Source of the DNA: Seminavis robusta
Taxonomy: Eukaryota > Bacillariophyta > Bacillariophyceae > Naviculales > Naviculaceae
Reading direction: 5' to 3'
Assembly: GCA_903772945.1 (NCBI GenBank)
Contig: CAICTM010000551.1
Coordinates: 1 to 60,062 of the forward strand
Length of the DNA stretch: 60,062 nt
The notes beneath the pieces were generated by a model. The model ran no database searches. It saw only the letters and a list, made by a program, of their open reading frames with translations, and was not told where the DNA came from. The position numbers and the translations under genes were made by a program. Of this stretch, positions 33,798 to 43,505 are shown in pieces (within the stretch, counting starts at the first letter, position 1; each line of letters begins with the position of its first letter).

Positions 33798-34670
33798 TCA
33801 CATTCGGTGGTGGTCGGCATGGGTAGTAGTTACCGGCGTGAACACGACACTGCGAGGTGACGATGATCTGTATTGGTACTGTGTCACGTGATTGGGGAAT
33901 TGGGCCGAGTACGAGTGCCAAATATGTCGAAAGCATTCTTCAATGTCGCTTTCCTTGTACCCCGTGAGCTTGGTCAGCTCGGGTCTCCAGTGTGGTTCCA
34001 CCTTGACCGCTACCCGCGATGCCAACAAAATGGCCGCCCCCAAAAGTGTGGGGTAGTATTTGCAGAATTCATAGGATTGCAGCGTCAAATTGGAGAAAAA
34101 GACTGCAAATTTCTCCAGGGAAGCATTGACTTTGGATGCCGGAGCAGGGTTGTTCCAACGATCCGTGTCAAAGAGAACACCACAGGAGTGAAAGTATCCA
34201 ACCACGTGAATGGCTGGAACCGCTCGGAGCTTCCAGTTGAGATAGTTGAGCACTTGGGTTTCTCCTTCTCGAAACGTCAAGGACGTGTGTCCAGCATTGC
34301 TCAGCTTGGAGACTCGGAGCAAGTCCGGAATGTGAGGGCAGTGCTCTTCGGCCTCTTCGTACTTGGCAGCCAAGCTAATGCAAGCCGTGGCAATCAGTTG
34401 CCATTGCTCGCGAGGAATCTCATTGCGTGATCGCAGAATCTTGTCCAGGAACAAAACACTCACATGGATGGTGCTGTCATGTAAGCGAAAGGACTCTCCA
34501 ATGCTCGTCATCCAATCCACCAAATACCGACGAAAACTCAAATAGGAGGCATTGGGGGAGTAAGTCTCTGGAGAAACATACTCGGATTGTCGCTGCTTCA
34601 TATCCAAATACAAATCCCTGCTATCCATGTTGAGGACTTCGTCAAGAGAGGGCTTGGAAACTTTCGCCAT
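33798..34670 (-). CDS. Cyclin (cyclin J/diatom-specific cyclin type) (290 aa)
   Basis: This is a regulatory subunit of a cyclin-dependent kinase. I start at the ATG at 34670 (context TTCACCATGGCG), since the 17 upstream codons are a hydrophobic stretch without family resemblance. The cyclin box N fold spans about residues 45-165: RRYLVDWMTSIGESFRL matches the MRAILVDWL-type signature, LDKILR, and LIATACISLAAKYEEAEEHCP. The second fold is about 170-265 (YYPTLLGAAILLASRVAV). There is no destruction box (RxxL near the N-terminus) that I can be sure of and no membrane segment. Diatoms have an expanded set of such cyclins that respond to nutrient signals. Placing this gene there is inference. The gene has no intron. 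Confidence 0.88.
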   Translation of the reverse strand: MAKVSKPSLDEVLNMDSRDLYLDMKQRQSEYVSPETYSPNASYLSFRRYLVDWMTSIGESFRLHDSTIHVSVLFLDKILRSRNEIPREQWQLIATACISLAAKYEEAEEHCPHIPDLLRVSKLSNAGHTSLTFREGETQVLNYLNWKLRAVPAIHVVGYFHSCGVLFDTDRWNNPAPASKVNASLEKFAVFFSNLTLQSYEFCKYYPTLLGAAILLASRVAVKVEPHWRPELTKLTGYKESDIEECFRHIWHSYSAQFPNHVTQYQYRSSSPRSVVFTPVTTTHADHHRM

Positions 34671-35381
34671 GGTGAAATAAAGGATATCGTTCAGAGATAA
34701 TAGAATAAATAATAAATGCAAAGCTAACCACAGCCCGTCAGCAGTGCTTTATGGAGGAGGGAGAATTGGATTTGAAGGTTGATGGCTAAATCGTGAGCAT
34801 TGGTTGTTGGTTTTGAGTTGGGGTCCAGACGTTGGAAAAGACTTAAAGTGAAACAAACGGCGAGGTGGCATGGATTTGCTTCGACCACAAAATCAATGCG
34901 ATCCTCACTCATCAGCACGTTGCGCAATCCAGAAATTTCTTTCTTCTGACCCGTGGAAAGAAATCATCAAGCCGAGTAAATTGTGAGTCGTCAAACAATG
35001 TCTGGCCGAAGATACTCAACTGCCGTCACGCGGGTAAGGAATCGGTTTCTCCAGTCCTTTTCCGCTACTCCCGCACCTCGACCTGTTCTCTATTACTCCG
35101 TGTGGTTCAACAGGCAACGTACCGTACCGGTAAGATTCGAGACAGGCGGGTCCTTTCTTTATCAGTTGGCTTTGATACTATTATATATAGGTTAGTTCAC
35201 AAACAAACTAATGGCCGCCTCATTTGCATGTCTCTCATTCTCCTAAGCTACGGTGTTTGCCGGCGGCATCCTTCCACTCCCTACAGGAAGCTGCCTGCAG
35301 ATTAATCTGGTTCTGTCAAGGTTGGTGGCTGCACAATGAAATACAGTACAAAGACAATTCTTTCATCCTCTTCTTCTTCTT
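34671..35381. promoter_or_regulatory. Intergenic, upstream region of the cyclin gene
   Basis: No gene seen. A TATTATATATAG box is at about 35179-35190, but far from the cyclin ATG, so its use is unclear. Pyrimidine-rich (TTC)n runs lie at 35367-35382. Confidence 0.45.
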
Positions 35382-37720
35382 CTACCGAGCCGTCCACCAG
35401 TCTTCTGCGTGCAATGTATAGTCATCTCGTTCATAATCAAGCTGCCAAACTGGATCCAGATCTGCTACGTGGATCTTGGTATTGCAGCCCTCTCCTTCTT
35501 GGCAGCACTTGGTGCAACAGCCTGGATGAGCGTCACAGAGGTCGCATTGAGCAATGATCTCCAGTTCCCTGTCTTCGGGAAGGGGGACGGTGGCACAAGT
35601 AGCATTCAAACCACCTGTGAATGCATTGCCCTCCAAGTACAAGACTTGCAGCTGGGACAACTGACCAAGTTCACTGGGAACTTCCCCGGTGAGTTTGTTT
35701 CGGTTCAAGAGCAGCAACTGCAAGTTGGAGAGCGATCCAAGCACGGATGGCACAGATCCTTCGAGAGAGTTGTTGTCCAGATCCAAAAAGACTAGCTCTG
35801 AAAGTAGACCAAGAATGTTGGGGATAGCGCCGGTTCGGGCGGTGGATTTCAACGACAGTTCCTTGAGACGGAAGAGGCCGGTGATTGTGAATGGGATTGG
35901 ACCCGGGGTGAAACTGTTTTCTGCCAAGAACAAGTAGTTGAGCCCGACAAGGACTTCGCCGATGGCCCTTGGGATGGTACCTGTAAGCTGGTTTTGAGAC
36001 AAGTCCAGATGGCTAAGGTCGAAAAGCTCCACAATCGATTCGGGGATGGAACCTGCAAGAGCATTCTTCTGGGCAGCAAAGAACTCAATGGTGCAATTGG
36101 CGGGGAAGGTCTCGGGCAAGGATGTAAAGGCGTTGTCATGGATATCCAGAACTTGCAATGTAGGCAAGCTGAAGATCTGAGTTGGGACAGTTCCGCTGAA
36201 CGAATTGTCGCTGATGTCCAGTTGCATTAGCCCATCCACGCCAGCCAGAAAGTTCTCGTCAAGTGGTCCAGAGAACGTGTTGGAATCCAGGTAGAGATCC
36301 TTGAAAGGAGACAATCCAGCGACTGTCGAACTGAACATGGCATTGATATCCCCTTCAAACATGTTGTGGTCCAAGGCCAGTTCTTCGAGCATGGGCATGG
36401 TCGTAAGCTCAGTGGGCAGAGGTCCATCCATGGTATTGTAGCCTAGGTTGATCGTTCTAAGACTAGACATTGTTGTGATCCAGCTGGGCAGAGAGCCCTG
36501 AAGGCCGTTTGATCCCAAGTGGAGATGTTCGAGGTCTGTTAGTGACTGGAGTGAGTCCGGTAGCTCTCCACCGAGCCAGTTCCTATCCACATCAAGCATG
36601 ATGAGACTGCTCAAGAACCCGAGTTCTGAGGGGAGGTTACCCCTAAGATTGTTGCTACCTAAAGAGAAAGCAAGATTGTCAGCCACCTGAGATAAACTGC
36701 AGTGATTACGTGAGGAAGGGTAGTGATAAAGTTCTTACCGAGAAAGAGGATGACAACGTGTCCGTTTGGAGTGCACCCAACTCCTTCAGGGATCCCATTG
36801 ACGGGTGCATACCATTCACAAGTGGGTTTGGGGCTCAAGAAGTTCATGGAATTGGTCCACTTGTCCCCTGCCGTTGCAAAGTAAAGAGCCGCCATTACAT
36901 ACCGGAATACAAATGCTTCTTCCTCCGTTGCATCAGTTGAATTGCGAAGCACCGATGTTTCAGAGGTTTCAATCAAGGGCACCGCCAACACAAGTTGGTC
37001 GTCGGTACTTATCCAGTTCAATGCTTCGTTGGCGTAGGTACCCTCGGTTTCTAGCTGAGACCTTTCCGAGATGCCCTTTTCCACAAGATAGTCAATAATT
37101 AACCCTTGCCTGGTACTCGTACTGGGTTCTGGGGATTCCGGAGCAGTCGTAGCGGTGGTGTCCGCTGGGGATGTAGTGCTATCATTGTTTGACACCTCAT
37201 TTCCTGAATCAGGAACCGGGGGTTCGGTGGTTGGTGTTGGAGTTTCCGGTGAAGTGCTTTCATTCTCAGGCATCACGCTTTGCGTCGTTGTCGTGGGTGG
37301 TGCATCGGTTCCCGCGACATTGGTTTGCGGTGCTTCTTCCTCTTCAGCTCCCTCGACTTCTGCTTCCTCTTCCGATTCTGGCACAAAACTCTCAGTTCCC
37401 TGTTCGGTGCTTGGTGTTTCAATTGCCGCATCGCTGCCTCCATTGGCGGGAGCAGAATTCTGGCTTTGAGAGGCTGATGCAGCCTTCATGGAATCTTCTT
37501 GGCCGGCATCTTTGGTAACAAAACCAACTGTCAACCCAATTACAATACCGATGAGCACTACCACAAAAGCTGCAAGAACTATGGTTCGTCTTGCCCCAGA
37601 TGATTTGACCGTTTCTCCTTCCATATCATGATGCCTGGGGAGGCTGTGCCCATTGTCTACAGAACCGGCCACAGAACCATCTCCCTTTTCCATTCTCTCC
37701 AGCGTCGTCATGGATGGCAT
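35382..37720 (-). CDS. Membrane-anchored leucine-rich repeat protein without kinase (752 aa)
   Basis: Two exons, 36739-37720 and 35382-36658, are joined in phase 1 across an 80-nt GTAAGA...TTTAG intron (FLG|SNNL). There is no signal peptide. A 46-residue cytoplasmic N-terminus ends in ARR before one membrane helix (residues 47-69), implying type II topology with the bulk outside. A Ser/Thr/Pro/Glu stalk of about 150 residues follows, likely glycosylated. A cap resembles the plant LRR N-terminal domain (ALYFATAGDKWTNS, CEWYAPVNGIPEGVGC). About 14 plant-type LRRs follow (LxxLxLxxNxLxGxxP), as in SNNLRGNLPSELG. A Cys-rich end (CDLCDAHPGCCTKCCQEGEGC) closes the ectodomain. No kinase or second membrane helix is seen. 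It is probably a surface recognition or adhesion protein. Diatoms carry many such LRR proteins. Confidence 0.88.
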
Positions 37721-39656
37721 CTTGAGGTTATCGATTCTTCTTTTAAAATTAAGATATCAGTCACAGCAGCAATTTTGATCGAATCCAATCGTTCGAGCGA
37801 TCACTGGTGCAAGTTACGTGCAATGCCATTGTTGTCGAGAATGGTGGCAGAGGCTTCTCCCTACATAATTTTGGCCCCGAAATTTCCAACGCGCAACTTT
37901 CAAAAACCAACCAAAATATACCGCAATAATATTTTACATATTTCAAAAGGATGGTTGATTAGCTAGTTAGTACTAGTACTTCTAAGGAATGATGATAATA
38001 TGAGCCAGTAGAGCTGCATGTAGCTGTCACAGCTTGATGAAGGCCCCGGCACCCAAGAGAATCTGATGACAATACGGTATGGTGTGCTTGGCTGGAGAAA
38101 ATTGACTTACTAGCAAGTACTGTGTTCGGAACACTGGTCTTGTACAAAGGTTTGCAACGTGTTGGGAACCTGCGGGTAGGAGTCTTATGAACTGTCTTCA
38201 GTTTCATGCATTGCAACCTCCAGCTATTCCTCCGGAACCAAAGCCCTGTGTGAGCTCGAGAGAGGGGAAAGCGTCGCTGGTTGCAGGTGTGATAGTGGGG
38301 TGCGTACGGGCCAAGGGCATTGGTTGGAAAGAATCGAAACCGAATGCAGACAAACCTGGTTCTTGTGGGCAGTGGTCTTGTCAATTATTGCGACCGACCA
38401 TTGCAGCGCCAATCAATCGAAAGATCAAAGCGCCCTTGCGGTGTGCCGTACATCAGTCAGTCAGTCAGTCGAGCACCCTCGTTCCCGCCATATTGCTGCT
38501 TTCAGCCTCGAGGATCACTGGATCTATTGTTTGGCATGTGTTTTCCACGCGCCAATCTTGTTCGCAGGTTTGCTTACGAATCTCGCTCGTATGTATGCCT
38601 TGGCCACACTCAAGTTTGATGAAGCTGCCAGCGATGCACCCACCCCGGCTCTACTTTTAGATATCTTTGATGATCAGTCCAGGGTGGAGAGGTGGGAGAA
38701 GGAGGATAGGTGTGGGTTTCAAAACAAACCTACTAGCTAGCTAGCCAGGAGAGTGCACATCTACAATAGTATTTATTTTGCCAAGGGGGCAATTACTCGA
38801 ATGGGTAGACAACCGATGGTACTACTAGTAGTACGGTACTACCTGGTACCACTTAGCTAGCATGCAAGCAAGCTACTGTACCGTTACGTAGCAAGCAGAC
38901 ATTTTGCGAAGAGCACTCAGCCACTTTACCATCGTCTTATTCGTCTTCCCCCTCTTCTTACAGATTGATTCGTTGATCTTGGGACTTTCTACGCAACGCC
39001 TATCCCGCTACCAAGTACGTGTAGGAAGCGCACAGGGGTATCGAACCAGTATCCAAGAAAGTGATCAAAGGTCATTTCGTATACTCTTTTCATCGATATG
39101 CCAAGTTGAAACAATGATGAATACCATCTGATACCAAATTTGAGTGGGAGTAGATTATGCAAGATCGACGTGTCCGGTCATTCTGGAAGTTCCGGGGGTG
39201 TCTCTTGAACATTGGGTGGTTAGCTTGTCCGAGCGGGGACACAACCTTTTCATCGAACACATCGATCCACAAGCAAGAATCTCCGCGAATAAGCAGAGAG
39301 ATGCTGGGACTTTCACTCTCAAGAGAACCCAAACAGAGCATTCGAGGGAAGCAAAAGAGACTGGGGCATGAAAAGCTTGACACAAGATAGGGGACGATTC
39401 GAGTCGATCTTGCTAACAGGGTTCAAGGCTGTAGAAGTACTGCCAAAGCCCGGCCCCCGACATGGTGCCTGGTGTTCGCTCATGGAGCTAAGAACACATC
39501 TGCCCAGCTAGCTGGTTAGCTGGCACTAAAATGTGGAAAGTAGTTACCGCTCCCCCGCTCATCATTCTGTGCTCACAATTCAGAGGTCCTTCTTCCAAGT
39601 AAACCTACACCAAACACAAGCTTTGCCAAACAGCCAGAACCAAAAAGACTAGAAAC
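37721..39656. other. Long intergenic region between divergent genes
   Basis: No supported gene. Frames at 38187-38660 and 38300-38740 overlap each other and show no family signal. A (CAGT)n tract is at 38453-38470, a CTAG island at 38733-38745 and GGTACTAC/GTACGG motifs at 38815-38885. Promoters of the LRR gene and the reductase gene must lie at its two ends. Confidence 0.5.
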
Positions 39657-41903
39657 ATGGATGATTCTCGTACTAGATCAGACGATACGGGCATGGAACA
39701 GTCCAGCAAGGGCAAACGAATCTCGGGTTCTGGTCACTTTGCTATGCAAGTCATGCAATCATCAAGCCTCCATAGCAACCTTCCCCGTATCATGGAAGAC
39801 AAGAGCAAACATTTTGATCTCTACGAACCCGTCGAACCTGAGGAGATCGACTACGCTCGCAACGGAGACGACAAGCCCGTTTGTGATGCCAACCGGATTT
39901 TCCGCATGGGAGGAGAAGTCCCTTACACAAAGAGGCAGCATGGAACCAGCAAAGGTGGAACCAAGCCTGGCGTCAAGAGTGTAGACTTCTATGAAGCGGC
40001 AAGTGTTAGCACTATGGGCAATGGGACCCATTTTGACAAAGAAGTCCCCAGCCATCACAACGGCAATGGCAACGGCAAGAAAGGAGTCTCCTTTCAAGAT
40101 GATGTCATGCAGGATCAGCCATGGGTGATCCGTCAGTGCCCCAATGAACCTCATCCGCTACTGGAATTTCCTCCCCTCTACTGGCTGGTTCACAGTTCTC
40201 CTGGTCTGCTTGAAGCTATCAAACACCTCTATTCATTCCGTTGGCGCATGTCCTACCCTCTTCAGCGCCGTGTGTTCCTTTCCCAACAGCTGCGCAAGGC
40301 TGGCATCTTTTGTACCATTGGAGAGCTGCTATTGGTCATCCCTCTTGTTGGCATCTTTTTGGGTGGTCTGCTCTCTGCCTTTGTTTGGCCCAGTACATAC
40401 TGGTCAGGGCACATTGCCCGTCTTCCCCTCATCCTTGCCTTGGCAACAGCCATGCGCAACTCCCTCATCACCTTGCTGATTGGTTTGCCATTTGAGAGGG
40501 CATTGTGGTACCACAAAGTCTTAGGCAGACTTGCATTCTTCAATGGTATTCTCCACACAATTGTGGCTCATGCTGATGCTCTGGAGAAAACCTTCCACAA
40601 GTTCCTTGTGTATGATCAAATGAATAGCTCTGGAACAGGTCTTTTCTTGCTGATTGCCGGTGTCACCATTACCTCCCTCCCTCAAGTCCGACACTGGTGT
40701 TTCGAACTGTTCTACTATATTCATGTCATCTTTGTGGTGTTGATGACAGCATGTGCATTCTATCATTCAGGAGTCCTCATTCCCATCTTGGCTTCCATCA
40801 TCTGGGGCGGTGACCTCCTGTGCCGCAAGATCGTCATGGCCGGCTTCCGCTATCCCCGAAACGCCCGTCTTCGTGTCATTAGCGACACTGTGGTTGAGCT
40901 TTCCTTCCCCAAGACAGCCGCCTTTGACTACAATGCTGGGCAGCACTTGAGCATTGCTGTGCCTGAGATTGTGGGTGCTGGTCTTGAGTTCCATCCTTTC
41001 AGTATCGCTACTTGTCCTAGGCAGCCCAATGTCAGCATCATGATCCGTGTTGCAGGCGACTGGACCAAGGCACTTCACAAGCTGGCCAAGGAAAAGAATG
41101 AAGTCTCCATCTTGGTTGAGGGCCCCAATGGAAGTCCCAACATTGACATCTTCAGTGACAGGTACAAGTCCTTTCTGCTCTTCAGTGGAGGCATTGGCAT
41201 TACACCCATTCAGAGCATGTGTAACCAACTGGTGTATGAGCAGAACAAGGGACGCCGAGAGCTTGAGAAGGTCCGGATGGTGTGGTCTGACCGCGATCCT
41301 TGCTGCGTTGAGAAGACGGATGTTGTACGACGCGCCAGCACTTCACAACATTTCCAGGCTCCTGATCTCGATTTGGAAGACTTGGACTTGCGTAGCATTG
41401 CCTCTCATAGTGTCTTTAATGACGGCAAGAGTCAGACAACGGATATTGCATCCGTGCTGCTTTCCATGGTTCCACCAAGCCGAAGAACGGATGCCGAGTT
41501 GGAAGTCGACTACCCTGTCCCCGACTTTGGTGTCTCCCGAAAGAAGAGCAATCGCAAGGCTTCTGCTGCACCAACTCGCAAGAAGAACAAGGCTTCCGAT
41601 GAAAGCACGTTCCGTGGAGCCTACAACAATGCCGACCTTTCGGATATTCTTGACATTCAGGTATATCTGACCAAAGGTCAAGCACCGACTACTCTTGCCA
41701 ACATGCCCTTTGTCCACACGGGACGTCCAGATGTGGAACAGATCTTTGCTGACATGAGAGATGAGGCTCTGGAAAGTGGACTGAACCGGGTGGCTGTCAT
41801 TGTCTGTGCCCCTGCTCGGCTAGCACATGTTCTGCAAGTTGCCTGTGTCAAGTACTCGGATGCAGAACTCTCGTTTGATTTCCACATGGAGTATCAAGAT
41901 TAA
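39657..41903 (+). CDS. Ferric reductase/NADPH oxidase-like flavocytochrome (748 aa)
   Basis: This is a membrane flavocytochrome passing electrons from NAD(P)H through FAD and two haems to iron or oxygen on the other side. An unusual soluble N-terminus of about 190 residues precedes a six-helix ferric-reductase domain (about 210-400). Haem ligands are spaced as in the family: His286 and His300 (HKVLGRLAFFNGILH), and His356 and His370. An FAD-binding fold follows, with HPFSIA at about 446-451. The NAD(P)H domain starts at FSGGIGITP (about 510). An insertion of about 120 residues, Ser/Arg/Lys-rich (SRKKSNRKASAAPTRKKNK), interrupts the NAD(P)H domain before the final VAVIVCAPARL. There is no EF-hand, so a calcium-regulated NOX is unlikely. 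Ferric reductase versus superoxide producer cannot be decided from sequence. Single exon. Confidence 0.9.
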   Translation: MDDSRTRSDDTGMEQSSKGKRISGSGHFAMQVMQSSSLHSNLPRIMEDKSKHFDLYEPVEPEEIDYARNGDDKPVCDANRIFRMGGEVPYTKRQHGTSKGGTKPGVKSVDFYEAASVSTMGNGTHFDKEVPSHHNGNGNGKKGVSFQDDVMQDQPWVIRQCPNEPHPLLEFPPLYWLVHSSPGLLEAIKHLYSFRWRMSYPLQRRVFLSQQLRKAGIFCTIGELLLVIPLVGIFLGGLLSAFVWPSTYWSGHIARLPLILALATAMRNSLITLLIGLPFERALWYHKVLGRLAFFNGILHTIVAHADALEKTFHKFLVYDQMNSSGTGLFLLIAGVTITSLPQVRHWCFELFYYIHVIFVVLMTACAFYHSGVLIPILASIIWGGDLLCRKIVMAGFRYPRNARLRVISDTVVELSFPKTAAFDYNAGQHLSIAVPEIVGAGLEFHPFSIATCPRQPNVSIMIRVAGDWTKALHKLAKEKNEVSILVEGPNGSPNIDIFSDRYKSFLLFSGGIGITPIQSMCNQLVYEQNKGRRELEKVRMVWSDRDPCCVEKTDVVRRASTSQHFQAPDLDLEDLDLRSIASHSVFNDGKSQTTDIASVLLSMVPPSRRTDAELEVDYPVPDFGVSRKKSNRKASAAPTRKKNKASDESTFRGAYNNADLSDILDIQVYLTKGQAPTTLANMPFVHTGRPDVEQIFADMRDEALESGLNRVAVIVCAPARLAHVLQVACVKYSDAELSFDFHMEYQD

Positions 41904-42322
41904 TCATGATGGTGGCGGCTCTCGAGACGAGTAGTCATGGTGGCAGGAGCTACAGATTGCCTGCTTGTTTACGTTGCCTTGTGGTGGTAGCCGCAATTTT
42001 TATGATAATGATCATTAGAGAATCCCTTTTAGAATGAAGTGCTACGCTATTGGTAGTACTAGCTAGCTAGCCACTATGAACTGGGTTATCCAGACATGGG
42101 ACCAGCAAGAGTAAGATCCAAACCATATATATGCGTTACCAGTGGTTTTGCGGGTCCACCATCGCAGCTCGCGCTTTTGCTCTTGTTGGTTTGTTGTCTC
42201 GTTTGATCTGGGACTGGACAAGCCGTCCGTCCTTCCTTCCACTTCGAGGCAGGAAGATCTTTGGCTGCCACTCAAACGTCCTTTCACAGAAAACAATTTC
42301 CCAAGAAAAAAGAGCTGAGACC
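41904..42322. promoter_or_regulatory. Upstream region of the methyltransferase gene with TATA-like box
   Basis: ATATATATG at 42121-42131 could be a TATA box about 200 bp before the preferred start at 42323. A CTAG island is at 42059-42071. Confidence 0.4.
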
Positions 42323-43123
42323 ATGACGGAGACGGAAACACTGGAGGCCACAAACACCAAAAAGGTTGAAGAAGAAGAAGATTCTGACGATGACGAGGAT
42401 TATCCTAGATGGATCCGTAGCATTCGAAGCAAAACTGGTCTCGAGACGGCCATTGAGATTGATTGGCCCAGCTCTTCTCAAACATTGACACTGTCGACCT
42501 GTATGGAACCAGATGATATAGCTCCCATGTTTGACGGCACCCAGTGGGCTGGAACTCGTGTTTGGAGAAGTTCCATTGTGGCAACGCAGTACCTGCTCGC
42601 GCATCATCATGAGCAGTCAGATCAGACTCTGTTGGAATTGGGATGTGGCTTGGGTGTTCCTGGGATGATTTTGCACGCCTTGCGAGGCTGGAAGGTCGTG
42701 CTGACGGATAAGGATCCACTGCCCAAACAACTGGAAAACAACTCCAAAACCAACTTTGGTGAGGAGGTGTATGGTGCTCAAATTCAGGCACATGAATTGG
42801 ATTGGTCACGAGATGGGGTACAAGAGCTCATGAAGAAACAGTACTTTTCTTCCCAACAATTTGATTTCGTGGTCAACTGCGATTGCGTCTATGAACCTCT
42901 CTACGGTGAATCATGGAAGTTACTGGTTGAAACCATGGACGAGCTGCTACGGATAAACCCCCAAACTGTCATGATTACAAGCTTGGAACGACGCAAAGCG
43001 GATGGTGTGGACAAATTTTTGAAAGCCTTGGAGCAATCGGATCATATATCCAAAGTGGAACGCCTGGATTTTGAAACGGATTGGCCCGAAGTCCAACTGT
43101 ACAGAGTATATGGTTGCCTGTAG
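42323..43123 (+). CDS. METTL21/Methyltransf_16-type protein lysine methyltransferase (266 aa)
   Basis: This is a SAM-dependent methyltransferase. An acidic N-terminus (EEEEDSDDDEDY) is followed by a seven-strand Rossmann domain. A TQWAGTRVWRSS segment corresponds to the WP/GxxxW motif of the METTL21 group, LLELGCGLGVPG is motif I, VVLTDKD is motif II, and DFVVNCDCVYEPLY is the DxxY post-II signature of this family. These enzymes usually methylate lysines of non-histone proteins such as chaperones or elongation factors. The substrate here is unknown. I prefer the ATG at 42323 (GAGACCATGACG). An in-frame ATG at 42131 would add 64 basic, mitochondrial-presequence-like residues but lies inside a TATA-like stretch. 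Confidence 0.85.
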   Translation: MTETETLEATNTKKVEEEEDSDDDEDYPRWIRSIRSKTGLETAIEIDWPSSSQTLTLSTCMEPDDIAPMFDGTQWAGTRVWRSSIVATQYLLAHHHEQSDQTLLELGCGLGVPGMILHALRGWKVVLTDKDPLPKQLENNSKTNFGEEVYGAQIQAHELDWSRDGVQELMKKQYFSSQQFDFVVNCDCVYEPLYGESWKLLVETMDELLRINPQTVMITSLERRKADGVDKFLKALEQSDHISKVERLDFETDWPEVQLYRVYGCL

Positions 43124-43505
43124 ATTGAATCATTTGATTCGAGGAGTGAGTTTGGAAGCTTTTATGGTGTGTTTGAAAATGTCATCACAGGATTCAACAA
43201 TCTACTAGAAACAGTTTGGTGGTGTTGGTTGAGCGACTTCAACGCATGTTTCGATGATGTCAAGTCTCATCAGAGTTTCGATATGGATACCCTCCAAACA
43301 GACTGATTCTCCCTTGCGGGATCTCGGAATGAAATTGCAACACGAGATTGCTCCCTGGCTGCCTTGTACAAAATTGTTGAGGGCTCTTGCTCCTGTCCTC
43401 GAAGCCTGGGGCTAGCTACACGGTACACGATAAACAACCAGAGCGTCCATTTCGATAGTTACTTTCTGTGCCATTATTTGATTATCCTATCTAGCTACGC
43501 TTCGC
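43124..43505. other. Intergenic between convergent genes
   Basis: 3' regions of the methyltransferase and glycine decarboxylase genes. No other feature seen. Confidence 0.5.

Noticed and set aside
33798-34721. Cyclin start at 34721
   Set aside because: The added 17 residues are hydrophobic and out of character for a cyclin. The ATG at 34670 has a better context.
38187-38740. Two overlapping frames of 157 and 146 codons
   Set aside because: They overlap in different frames with no protein features and cross a (CAGT)n microsatellite.
39041-39056. GGGTATCGAACCAG, reminiscent of a tRNA T-arm on the minus strand
   Set aside because: No matching acceptor, D-arm or anticodon stem can be folded around it.
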